A stretch of DNA of 6,891 nt from an uncultured Oscillibacter sp. Lineage in GTDB: Bacteria > Bacillota > Clostridia > Oscillospirales > Oscillospiraceae. The notes beneath the pieces were generated by a model, which searched no databases, had not been told where the DNA came from, and saw only the letters and a program-made list of their open reading frames with translations. The DNA lies in the NCBI GenBank assembly GCA_910588005.1, contig CAJUQM010000083.1:1-6891 (forward strand). Reading direction: 5' to 3'. Every line of letters starts with the position of its first letter. The stretch's first letter is position 1. Positions 1 to 6,101 of the stretch are shown here, piece after piece. Position numbers and translations under genes: made by a program.

Positions 1-1
1 G

Positions 2-340
2 TGCGGGCGCTGGTTTCTCCATGAGCAGGGAGACCGGGCGATGTACTGTGAGCGCATCGCCCCCGGTGAGACGGAGCAGACCTGCCGGGAAATCGGGGCG
101 CGGGCGGTCTTTGAGAAAAAAATTCAGGACGAGGACACCTGGAAACTTTACAAGCGAGCGTATAAAAAGTACTATGCTAGGTACATGAAGGGGAACATGA
201 GCGAGGAGGCTTTCAAGACCTGGGCGGCGCAAGCCGCGAGGGATCGGGACGCGGCCATTGAGCAAGTGAAAGCGGCCTTGGACGAGAATCTGAAAGCGCA
301 AGTCATTGAGCGGCTGAAAGAGGAATTGAACCGTCAGTAA
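2..340 (+). CDS. C-terminal part of a DUF6076-like Cys-containing protein (5' truncated by window edge)
   Basis: The reading frame is open from base 2 to the TAA at 338-340, so 112 residues are visible and the true start lies outside the window. An internal ATG at 41 is in frame, but coding similarity starts before it (CGRWF), so it is probably not the start. Visible features are a Cys at the very edge, YCER about 15 residues later, TCREIGAR, and then a Lys/Arg/Glu-rich helical tail with a KLYKRAYKKYYAR stretch. Spaced Cys residues followed by a charged helix match the C-terminal ends of proteins annotated DUF6076 in gut Clostridia, where the Cys residues probably form a small zinc site. The assignment is from memory of the family pattern, and function is unknown. 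No terminator follows; the next gene starts 59 bases downstream. Alternative: another zinc-ribbon protein of a mobile element. Confidence 0.6.
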   Translation, partial: CGRWFLHEQGDRAMYCERIAPGETEQTCREIGARAVFEKKIQDEDTWKLYKRAYKKYYARYMKGNMSEEAFKTWAAQAARDRDAAIEQVKAALDENLKAQVIERLKEELNRQ

Positions 341-355
341 GTACTGCTCTATCTT
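326..355 (+). promoter_or_regulatory. Weak candidate promoter for the AmmeMemoRadiSam operon
   Basis: TTGAAC (326-331) and TATCTT (350-355) are separated by 18 bases. They overlap the last codons of the preceding gene and would start RNA near 362, about 38 bases before the ATG. Both hexamers are imperfect, and read-through from the upstream gene is equally possible because no terminator separates them. Confidence 0.25.
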
Positions 356-385
356 TGGATACACTGGTGCAGCAAACATTTCGAC

Positions 386-392
386 AGGGAGG
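386..392 (+). promoter_or_regulatory. Ribosome binding site fixing the start at 400
   Basis: AGGGAGG lies 7 bases before the ATG at 400. The open frame extends upstream to an ATG at 355, but that one has no ribosome site, and the 15 extra residues do not resemble the family N-terminus. MSILGAIIVPHPPLI is the expected start of a MEMO-type protein. Confidence 0.85.
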
Positions 393-399
393 AACTGAT

Positions 400-1788
400 A
401 TGTCTATTTTGGGTGCGATCATTGTCCCTCACCCGCCTTTGATTATCCCTGCGGTGGGACGCGGGCGGGAGCGGGAGGTCCAGGCCACCATTGATGCCTA
501 CCAAGCTACCGCGGAACAAGTTGCGGCCTGGAAGCCGGAGGTGCTGATCATCACCTCTCCCCACCAGATTATGTACGCCGACTATTTCCATATCTCACCG
601 GGCCGTGGCGCCGCCGGAGACATGTCCGCCTTTGGCGCGGCCCAGACCAAACTGCGTGTAGAGTATGACGCCCCGCTGCGCCGCGAGATCATCCGCCGTG
701 CGGAGGCCGCCGGCCTGCGGGCCGGGACGCTGGGCGAGCGGGACCCGTCCCTGGACCACGGCACCTTTCTGCCTCTGTACTTTTTGCAGGAGGCCGGGTT
801 GGACTGCCCCATCCTACGCATCGGCCTGTCCGGATTTTCTCCGCTGGATCACTACCGGCTGGGCCAGTGCATCGCCCAGGCTGTGGATGCCCTGGGCCGC
901 CGAGCGGTGTTCGTCGCCAGCGGAGACCTTTCCCATAAGCTAAGAAATGACGGCCCTTACGGCTACACCCCGGAGGGGCCGGAGTTTGACCGTCAGATCA
1001 CCGAGGCCATGGCCGCCGGGGATTTCCTGCGCTTTTTGACCATGGACCCAGCCCTCTGCGAACGGGCGGCGGAGTGCGGCCTGCGTTCCTTTCAGATCAT
1101 GGCCGGTGCGTTGGACGGACAGGCTGTGGAATCAAAGCTCCTCAGCTACGAGGGCGTCACCGGCGTGGGTTACGGGGTAGCCACGTTCACTGTCATCGGC
1201 CCGGACGAAGGCCGCCGGTTTGGGGAACAGTGTGAGGAACTGGAGCGAGCCCGATTGGCAGAGAAAAAGGCCTCCGAGGCCCCCTGGGTCAAGCTGGCCC
1301 GGATGTCCCTGGAGACCTTTGTGAAAACGGGAAAGCGGCTGCAGTGTCTGCCGGAGGGCCTGCCCGCAGAGATGACTGGGCAGGCCGCCGGGACCTTTGT
1401 CTCCCTCCACGCCCACGGCCAGCTCCGGGGCTGTATCGGGACCACCGGGCCGACCACGGAAAATGTAGCCTGGGAGATCGTCCAGAATGCCGTCTCCACC
1501 TGTGCCCGGGACCCGCGCTTTCCGCCGGTGACTGTGGCAGAGTTGGACAACCTGGAGTACAGCGTGGACGTGCTGGGCCAGCCGGAACCGATTGTCTCCC
1601 CAGACCAGCTGGACGTGAAAAAGTACGGCGTGATTGTTTCCTGCGGCAGCCGCCGGGGACTGCTGCTGCCCGACCTGAAGGGCGTAGACACGGTGGAGCA
1701 GCAGATTGACATTGCCCGGCAGAAGGGCGGCATCAACTCCCGGGAGAAGTACACCCTGGAGCGGTTCGAGGTGGTGCGGCACATATGA
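400..1788 (+). CDS. AmmeMemoRadiSam fusion protein: MEMO-like (class III dioxygenase fold) domain + AMMECR1 domain
   Basis: This 462-residue protein joins two domains that are often separate genes. Residues 1 to about 268 are a MEMO/LigB-like extradiol dioxygenase fold. Visible motifs are VPHPPL (His11), SPHQ (His55), LDHG (His120), ASGDLSH (His179) and a CG pair at Cys226. By position, His11, His55 and Cys226 correspond to the metal ligands His49, His81 and Cys244 of human MEMO1. A charged linker (about 270-295) leads to an AMMECR1 domain (about 296-462) with its hallmark LRGCIG (342-347), RDPRFPP (370-376), GLLLPDL (420-426) and IARQKGGI (438-445). The protein is probably cytosolic; no signal peptide is seen. 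The system is named for its genomic association (AMMECR1, Memo, radical SAM), and its substrate and reaction are not established. The stop overlaps the start of the radical SAM gene, so the two are translationally coupled. Family identity is very secure; function is open. Confidence 0.95.
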   Translation: MSILGAIIVPHPPLIIPAVGRGREREVQATIDAYQATAEQVAAWKPEVLIITSPHQIMYADYFHISPGRGAAGDMSAFGAAQTKLRVEYDAPLRREIIRRAEAAGLRAGTLGERDPSLDHGTFLPLYFLQEAGLDCPILRIGLSGFSPLDHYRLGQCIAQAVDALGRRAVFVASGDLSHKLRNDGPYGYTPEGPEFDRQITEAMAAGDFLRFLTMDPALCERAAECGLRSFQIMAGALDGQAVESKLLSYEGVTGVGYGVATFTVIGPDEGRRFGEQCEELERARLAEKKASEAPWVKLARMSLETFVKTGKRLQCLPEGLPAEMTGQAAGTFVSLHAHGQLRGCIGTTGPTTENVAWEIVQNAVSTCARDPRFPPVTVAELDNLEYSVDVLGQPEPIVSPDQLDVKKYGVIVSCGSRRGLLLPDLKGVDTVEQQIDIARQKGGINSREKYTLERFEVVRHI

Positions 1789-2606
1789 TCTGCGAGTTGT
1801 GTTTCCATCACTGCGACCTGTCCGAGGGACAGACCGGTTTCTGCCGGGCCAGGGCCTGCCGGAATGGGGCCATTGTCCCTCTGAACTACGGCAAGGTGAC
1901 CAGCCTGGCCCTGGACCCCATTGAGAAAAAGCCGTTGCGGCGGTTCCATCCCGGCAGCAGGATTTTGTCCGTGGGTAGCTTCGGATGTAACTTGCGCTGC
2001 CCATTTTGCCAGAACCATGAGATTTCCATGTGTGGAGATGGGGAGCTTGAGACAGCAGAGGTTTCCCCGGAGGCGCTGGCCGGTAAGGCGCAGGAGCTGC
2101 GGCCATACGGCAGCATCGGGGTAGCCTACACCTACAATGAGCCGTTGCTTGGCTATGAGTACGTCCGGGACTGTGCCGCTCTGGTCCATGAGCGGGGTAT
2201 GGTCAACGTACTGGTGACCAACGGCACCATTGAGGAGGCCCCCTGGCGGGCGTTGCTCCCGTTGATCGATGCCGCTAACATTGATCTGAAAGGCTTTACC
2301 CCGGAGTGGTATCGAAAGCTGGGCGGTGATCTGGAGACGGTGAAGCGCTCCATCTCCTTGGCGGCGGGGCAATGCCATGTGGAGGTGACCACGCTCCTGA
2401 TCCCCGGTGAAAATGACAGCGAGGAGGAAATCAGGAACTTGGCCCAATGGCTGGCGTCGGTGGACCGGAACATCCCTCTGCATCTGTCTCGGTTCTTTCC
2501 ACGGTATCGGATGATGGACAAGACACCCGCTCTAGTGGAGCGGGTGTACCGGCTGGCCGATGTGGCGAGGGAGTACCTGCCTTTTGTCTATACGGGGAAT
2601 TGCTGA
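1785..2606 (+). CDS. amrS: AmmeMemoRadiSam system radical SAM enzyme (AmrS-like)
   Basis: This 273-residue enzyme starts within ATGA, overlapping the stop of the fusion gene by four bases; GAGGTGG at 1768-1774 can act as ribosome site. The radical SAM cluster motif CX3CX2C is complete at Cys68, Cys72 and Cys75 (GCNLRCPFC), and would hold a [4Fe-4S] cluster that cleaves S-adenosylmethionine. An N-terminal Cys-rich segment (Cys3, Cys6, Cys10, Cys20, Cys25) precedes the family's DPIEKKPL block (44-51). Other family blocks are YTYNEPL, LVTNGTI, ANIDLKG and HLSRFFPRY. The protein ends at VYTGNC. Many AmrS proteins continue past this VYxGN block into a C-terminal CPxC module of a few dozen residues, which is absent here. 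The stop is clean and no frameshift is visible. The target is probably the partner protein or a shared substrate, but this is unknown. Confidence 0.93.
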   Translation: MICELCFHHCDLSEGQTGFCRARACRNGAIVPLNYGKVTSLALDPIEKKPLRRFHPGSRILSVGSFGCNLRCPFCQNHEISMCGDGELETAEVSPEALAGKAQELRPYGSIGVAYTYNEPLLGYEYVRDCAALVHERGMVNVLVTNGTIEEAPWRALLPLIDAANIDLKGFTPEWYRKLGGDLETVKRSISLAAGQCHVEVTTLLIPGENDSEEEIRNLAQWLASVDRNIPLHLSRFFPRYRMMDKTPALVERVYRLADVAREYLPFVYTGNC

Positions 2607-2617
2607 TGAAATCAGGA

Positions 2618-2645
2618 TTGTACCCCATCTATTCAAAAATATGAT
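2618..2645 (+). promoter_or_regulatory. Sigma-70 type promoter for the asnB leader
   Basis: TTGTAC (2618-2623) and TATGAT (2640-2645) are separated by 16 bases, in an AT-rich patch just after the AmmeMemoRadiSam stop. The predicted RNA start near 2652 falls three bases before the first leader hairpin. This is the arrangement expected of a structured leader transcript. Confidence 0.6.
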
Positions 2646-2651
2646 GTAATA

Positions 2652-2877
2652 AAACAGAGGTAGAGTTTGAAGACATGGCCTCTTAACTCTATCTCTGCTT
2701 CCTTAATCATGATTCACATATGCGGTATCGCGCCGAAGTTCCCATTGCAAAGGTTTTCAACATGTACAGGACCACGCAGCGGCGTCAGGAACGTTTTGCC
2801 GCCTCTGCGCATAGATTGTACCGAGCAAGGGGGCTCGCGATGGTTCGCGAGCTCCCGTTTTTTAGGAGGGACAACAT
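2652..2877 (+). ncRNA. Candidate cis-regulatory leader RNA (attenuator/riboswitch-like) of asnB
   Basis: This is about 226 bases of non-coding leader between a good promoter and asnB. Near its 5' end a 13-bp hairpin pairs 2655-2667 with 2685-2697 (one G-U pair, 17-base loop). A possible long-range helix pairs TATGCG (2719-2724) with CGCATA (2808-2813) and encloses a GCGGC/GCCGC hairpin (2779-2783 with 2798-2802). The leader ends in an intrinsic terminator directly before the ribosome site. ATCGCG at 2727-2732 is complementary to CGCGAT at 2836-2841, which includes part of the terminator's 5' arm, so an anti-terminator conformation is conceivable. I searched by eye for a T-box core, glutamine, c-di-GMP, ZTP and other common motifs and found none convincing. 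Plausible signals are asparagine, glutamine or tRNA-Asn charging, but nothing in the sequence decides this. Confidence 0.5.
2829..2863 (+). terminator. Intrinsic terminator in the asnB leader (attenuator position)
   Basis: A 12-bp stem pairs 2829-2840 with 2845-2856 (one G-U pair), with a TGGT tetraloop, then G and six T (2858-2863). The asnB ribosome site AGGAGG begins at the next base (2864). No promoter can fit between the terminator and the gene, so the hairpin must be read through for asnB expression. Confidence 0.85.
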
Positions 2878-4707
2878 ATGTGCGGAATCGCCGGAATGAT
2901 TGACTTTGAGCAGGACCTGCGGGAGCGGGAGAAAACGCTGCTGGAAATGCAGTCCGTCTTACGCAGGCGGGGGCCGGATGAAGACGGGATCTACCTGAGC
3001 CCGCGGGCGGCCCTGGCCCATGTCCGACTGTGCGTGGTGGACCCGGAAAATGGCCGTCAGCCCATGACCGCCCGCCGAAACGGCCAGACCTGCACCCTGG
3101 TTTACAACGGAGAGCTGTACAACACGCCGGAGCTGCGCCGGGAGTTGACGGAAGCGGGCTGGGAGTTTGACGGTCACTCGGATACGGAGATGCTGCTGAA
3201 AGCCTGCATGGAGTGGGGGTCCGCGTGTGTAGACCGCCTGAACGGCATTTTCGCCTTTGCGGTCTGGGATGGGGAAACGCTGTTTCTGGCCCGGGATCGG
3301 ATGGGGGTAAAGCCTCTTTTTTACTCGGTGACGGCGGATGGAACCTTGGTATTCGCCTCGGAGATCAAAGCAATTCTGCGGCACCCGGATATTCCGCCGG
3401 AGGTGGATGCGGAGGGCGCGGCGGAGCTGCTTCTGATCGGCCCGGGCCGGACGCCGGGGCAGGGGGTTTTCCGGAATGTACGGGAGCTGCTGCCGGGACA
3501 GTGCGGCGTTTTTGACCGGGAGGGCCTGCGGCTGTGGAACTATTGGAAACTCACCGCCCGGCCCCACCTGGAAAATGAGGCGGACACCGTGGCGCATGTT
3601 CGCTGCCTGGTCCGGGACGCCATCCGAAGGCAGCTGGTCAGCGATGTGCCCATCGGAACTTTCCTCTCCGGCGGATTGGATTCCAGCGTGATTTCCGCCG
3701 TGGCGGCGGAGACCCTGGGAGAGCGTGGGGAGCGGCTGAGGACCTTCTCGGTGGATTACCGGGAGAATGACCGCTATTTCACCGCCGGAAAATTTCAGCC
3801 CTCCGCCGACGGGCCCTATATCGAAGCGATGGCGGACTGTTTGGATACCCTGCATACCAATGTGGTGTTAGATCCCGTCCAGGTGGCCGCGGCCTTGGAT
3901 GACGCCGCGGAGGCCCGGGACCTTCCGGGAATGGCGGACGTGGATTCGTCGCTGCTGCTGTTCTGCCGGGAGGTGCGCGGGGATGTGACGGTGGCCCTCT
4001 CCGGAGAGTGCGCCGACGAGATTTTCGGAGGCTATCCCTGGTTCCGGGACCCGGCGGTCCGGGCGGAGAACGGATTCCCCTGGGCGCAGTCCACGGCTTG
4101 GCGGGCGTCTTTCCTGACGCCGGAGTACGCCCAGGGATTGGACGCCGATGAGTTTGTCCGACAGCGCTGGCAGAAGACGCTGGCGGAGACGGACTGCCTG
4201 GACGACGATACGCCGGAGCAGAAGCGGGTCCGTCGGCTCACACGGCTGAATATGGACTGGTTTATGCAAACGCTTCTGGACCGGAAAGACCGCATGAGCA
4301 TGTGGAGCGCGCTGGAAGTCCGTGTGCCGTTTTGCGACTGGCAGATTGTGGAGTATTTGTACAATGTGCCGCCCGCGCTTCGGGAGCTTGGGGGACAGGA
4401 GAAGGGTCTGCTCCGGTCCGCGGCGGCGGACTGGCTGCCAAAATCCGTGCTCCATCGGAAAAAAAGTCCCTATCCCAAGACCGTTCATCCCATCTATCTG
4501 GAGACGGTCGCCCGGAGGCTGCGCCGGCTGCTGGACGACGGAAACCCGCCTCTTTTTGCCCTGGTCCGCCGGGAGGCGCTGGAGAATCTTTTGACTTACG
4601 AGAGTCCCTGGCCCTGGTATGGCCAGCTGATGAGCCGGCCTCAGACGATCGCTTACTTTTTGCAGATGGATCACTGGCTGCGAGCCTATCAGGTCCAGCT
4701 GCTGTAA
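2878..4707 (+). CDS. asnB: Asparagine synthetase, glutamine-hydrolysing (AsnB)
   Basis: This 609-residue enzyme makes asparagine from aspartate, ATP and glutamine in the cytosol. The N-terminal class II glutaminase domain (about 2-215) has the nucleophile Cys2 exposed by removal of Met1 (MCGIAG), RGPDEDG (31-37), Arg50, NGELYN (77-82), SDTE (101-104) and RDRMGVKPLFY (139-149). The synthetase domain carries the ATP pyrophosphatase loop SGGLDSS (264-270), GECADEIFGGYPW (376-388) and a later DRKDRMSMW...EVRVPF block. All key residues are present, and the length suits the Firmicute AsnB/AsnO group. AGGAGG lies 8 bases before the ATG and fixes the start, since Cys2 must follow the initiator. A terminator in the leader suggests control by attenuation, and a strong hairpin after the stop makes it a single-gene unit. 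Confidence 0.97.
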   Translation: MCGIAGMIDFEQDLREREKTLLEMQSVLRRRGPDEDGIYLSPRAALAHVRLCVVDPENGRQPMTARRNGQTCTLVYNGELYNTPELRRELTEAGWEFDGHSDTEMLLKACMEWGSACVDRLNGIFAFAVWDGETLFLARDRMGVKPLFYSVTADGTLVFASEIKAILRHPDIPPEVDAEGAAELLLIGPGRTPGQGVFRNVRELLPGQCGVFDREGLRLWNYWKLTARPHLENEADTVAHVRCLVRDAIRRQLVSDVPIGTFLSGGLDSSVISAVAAETLGERGERLRTFSVDYRENDRYFTAGKFQPSADGPYIEAMADCLDTLHTNVVLDPVQVAAALDDAAEARDLPGMADVDSSLLLFCREVRGDVTVALSGECADEIFGGYPWFRDPAVRAENGFPWAQSTAWRASFLTPEYAQGLDADEFVRQRWQKTLAETDCLDDDTPEQKRVRRLTRLNMDWFMQTLLDRKDRMSMWSALEVRVPFCDWQIVEYLYNVPPALRELGGQEKGLLRSAAADWLPKSVLHRKKSPYPKTVHPIYLETVARRLRRLLDDGNPPLFALVRREALENLLTYESPWPWYGQLMSRPQTIAYFLQMDHWLRAYQVQLL

Positions 4708-4741
4708 GCGGGAATCCAAACTCGGAACCGGTCACGTTGAC

Positions 4742-4784
4742 AAAAAGGCGCCCCGGAATCGGGGGATTCCGGGGCGCCTTTCTT
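4742..4784 (+). terminator. Intrinsic terminator of asnB
   Basis: A perfect 13-bp stem pairs 4747-4759 with 4766-4778 around a 6-base loop, followed by TTTCTT. Five A residues precede the stem, so it could also act on the opposite strand. Confidence 0.93.
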
Positions 4785-4909
4785 ACATCTCATGAAAATG
4801 CCCTGTTGAGGAGGCCTTTTTGGCGTTCCTCTTTTGAACAGCTTTGTTGTACTGTGTCAAATTAGTACTGCCAATAGAAGAGTGCTGACGTTTACAAAAT
4901 ACCAAATAT
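4785..4909. other. Non-coding spacer with an interrupted hairpin (4803-4841)
   Basis: No credible gene is seen here. CTGTT (4803-4807) pairs with AACAG (4837-4841), enclosing GAGGA/TCCTC and GCC/GGC, which gives an interrupted hairpin without a clean T tract. The stretch could be a decayed mobile-element end or an RNA structure upstream of the corA promoter. It has no recognisable M-box magnesium riboswitch signature. Confidence 0.35.
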
Positions 4910-4970
4910 TTGTTCACACAATATGCGATTTTATATTTTAGTGTACCATTTCAGATGGACGCGATACAAT
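4910..4970 (+). promoter_or_regulatory. Promoter region of the CorA-family gene
   Basis: Two overlapping candidates are present. The first is TTGTTC (4910-4915), 16 bases, TATATT (4932-4937). The second is TGTACC (4942-4947), 17 bases, TACAAT (4965-4970). The region is markedly AT-rich compared with the flanking genes. The palindrome CAAATATTTG (4903-4912) touches the first -35 element and could be an operator, though it is short and AT-rich enough to be chance. Confidence 0.45.
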
Positions 4971-4986
4971 GGCAGTATCATGATGC

Positions 4987-4992
4987 GGGAGG
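4987..4992 (+). promoter_or_regulatory. Ribosome binding site fixing the CorA start at 5000
   Basis: GGGAGG lies 7 bases before the ATG at 5000. The frame is open back to an ATG at 4910, but that start would translate the promoter region and has no ribosome site. Confidence 0.8.
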
Positions 4993-4999
4993 CAATCTT

Positions 5000-5911
5000 A
5001 TGAATCGGTACAATATCAGCGCGGCTTTGGCTCCGCTGGAGAAGAAAATGGACGGGGATGTCCTTGTTCTGCTGACGTCGGAGGAACTGGAGCGGGGCGT
5101 CTCCATCCCCGGCCTGGAGCGTGTCCTTTGCCACACGCCCTCTGCGCGGGATGCCCGTGTATGCAAAGCGGAAGCCCGGCACAACTGCCTGTGCGGAACG
5201 ATTGTGACCCCCAGGCGCACACGGGACGGCGTTCCCATCGCGTTCGGCTATCTTCTGACTCCCGGATGGGTGGTACTGTGCGATGATACCGGGACGGCCC
5301 GCTCCGCCGTGCAGCGCCTCCGGAAAGAGAACGCACACCTGGAAAACGGTATCGGCGGATTTTTTTATGAATTTATAGAATTGCTGATCGCCAAGGATTT
5401 GCACCACCTCCAAGGCATTGGAGACCGTCTGGAGCAGCTGGAGGATCAGGTCCTGTCCGGCGGGATGGAGGGGTTTAACCCCAGGATGACGGCGCTGCGC
5501 AAGGAGATTGCCGGCTGGATGCGGTACTACACCCAGCTGGACGATATGGTCTGTGAGTTTCAGGAAAATGAAAACGGGTACTTCAGCGAAAGAGAACTTC
5601 GTATGTTCCACATGGCGGAGAAGCGGATCGGGCGTCTGAACAGCGAGGCACAGCTGCTCCGGGAATACGGCCTGCAGCTGCGGGAGCTGTTCCAGGCGGA
5701 AATAGACATCCGCCAGAACCGGATTATGAAGATTCTTACCATCGTGACTACGATTTTCCTTCCCCTGTCCCTGGTAGCCGGGTGGTACGGGATGAATTTT
5801 ACCGGAATGCCGGAGCTGACATGGAAATATGGATATCCAGCGGTTATCATTGGCAGTGCGCTGATCGTGTTCCTCTGCTTGTGGATTATGAAGAAGAAAC
5901 GATTTTGGTAG
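5000..5911 (+). CDS. corA: CorA-family divalent metal ion (Mg2+/Co2+) transporter
   Basis: This 303-residue inner-membrane protein has a cytosolic N-terminal alpha/beta domain (about 1-120), a long helical, charged stalk (about 120-243), and two membrane segments near the C-terminus (about 244-263 and 279-296). The defining GMN motif (YGMNF, residues 264-266) sits at the end of the first membrane segment and is followed by the short TGMPEL loop. The C-terminus is a basic tail (MKKKRFW). This is the standard CorA plan, in which five subunits form a Mg2+ channel with GMN at its outer mouth. The length is typical of the shorter Firmicute members. The N-terminal domain is rich in Cys (Cys44, Cys55, Cys63, Cys65, Cys94), which is somewhat unusual. 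The ion carried (Mg2+, Co2+, Ni2+ or Zn2+) cannot be told from sequence. It appears to be monocistronic, convergent with the glutamine synthetase gene. Confidence 0.92.
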   Translation: MNRYNISAALAPLEKKMDGDVLVLLTSEELERGVSIPGLERVLCHTPSARDARVCKAEARHNCLCGTIVTPRRTRDGVPIAFGYLLTPGWVVLCDDTGTARSAVQRLRKENAHLENGIGGFFYEFIELLIAKDLHHLQGIGDRLEQLEDQVLSGGMEGFNPRMTALRKEIAGWMRYYTQLDDMVCEFQENENGYFSERELRMFHMAEKRIGRLNSEAQLLREYGLQLRELFQAEIDIRQNRIMKILTIVTTIFLPLSLVAGWYGMNFTGMPELTWKYGYPAVIIGSALIVFLCLWIMKKKRFW

Positions 5912-6053
5912 TCCTTCTACCTGAAGGCCTTTTCCTCTGGTGACATTGCGGTACCTCCCATTACGAAAAGAAATCGGCGGAGGGACTGCGCTATATGAAC
6001 ATCATTGGCCACGTGTCCAGAAAAATGACGGCCGTCATCTTTGTGTTCCATGT
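5912..6053. other. Spacer after corA, no supported gene
   Basis: A weak 5-bp hairpin (CCTTC/GAAGG, about 5913-5927) followed by CCTTTT lies directly after the corA stop and may contribute to termination. An ATG at 5995 opens an 83-codon frame, but it runs through the terminator and the palindromic element and is not taken as a gene. Confidence 0.5.
6025..6038. repeat. 14-bp perfect palindrome
   Basis: ATGACGGCCGTCAT is fully self-complementary with no loop, and is flanked by an A run on the left and CTTT on the right. Without a loop it is more like a dimeric protein binding site than an RNA hairpin, but it lies between convergent genes rather than at a promoter. Confidence 0.5.
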
Positions 6054-6097
6054 AAAACCGCGGAGTCCTGTCAGTCGACAGAACTCCGCGGCTTTTT
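6054..6097. terminator. Bidirectional intrinsic terminator between convergent corA and glnN
   Basis: CCGCGGAGT (6058-6066) pairs with ACTCCGCGG (6083-6091), and inside it CTGTC (6068-6072) pairs with GACAG (6077-6081) across one C/A mismatch with an AGTC loop. Five T follow on the plus strand (6093-6097) and four A precede (6054-6057), giving a T tract on the minus strand too. It can stop transcription from both sides. Confidence 0.9.
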
Positions 6098-6101
6098 GTA
6101 A

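Noticed and set aside
355..399. Upstream ATG at 355 as start of the MEMO-AMMECR1 gene
   Set aside because: There is no ribosome site before it, whereas AGGGAGG precedes the ATG at 400 at good spacing and the family N-terminus begins there.
1132..2106. Long minus-strand open frames opposite the AmmeMemoRadiSam genes
   Set aside because: They are shadows produced by GC-rich codon use on the plus strand; the plus-strand products have clear family motifs and ribosome sites.
2769..2785. AGGACCACG in the asnB leader as a degenerate T-box core
   Set aside because: It lacks the UGGN and the usual AGGGUGG context, it is too far from the terminator, and no Stem I AGUA or GNUG landmarks were found.
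2667..2903. Leader-peptide-like frame starting with TTG, preceded by AGAGG, with an early Asn codon and ending inside asnB
   Set aside because: Only a single Asn codon occurs near its start, the frame runs through the hairpins and terminator, and the start codon sits inside the 13-bp stem. It does not look like a classic amino-acid attenuator peptide.
4302..4865. 187-codon plus-strand frame overlapping the asnB 3' end
   Set aside because: It lies out of frame within asnB, crosses the asnB terminator and has no ribosome site or recognisable domain.
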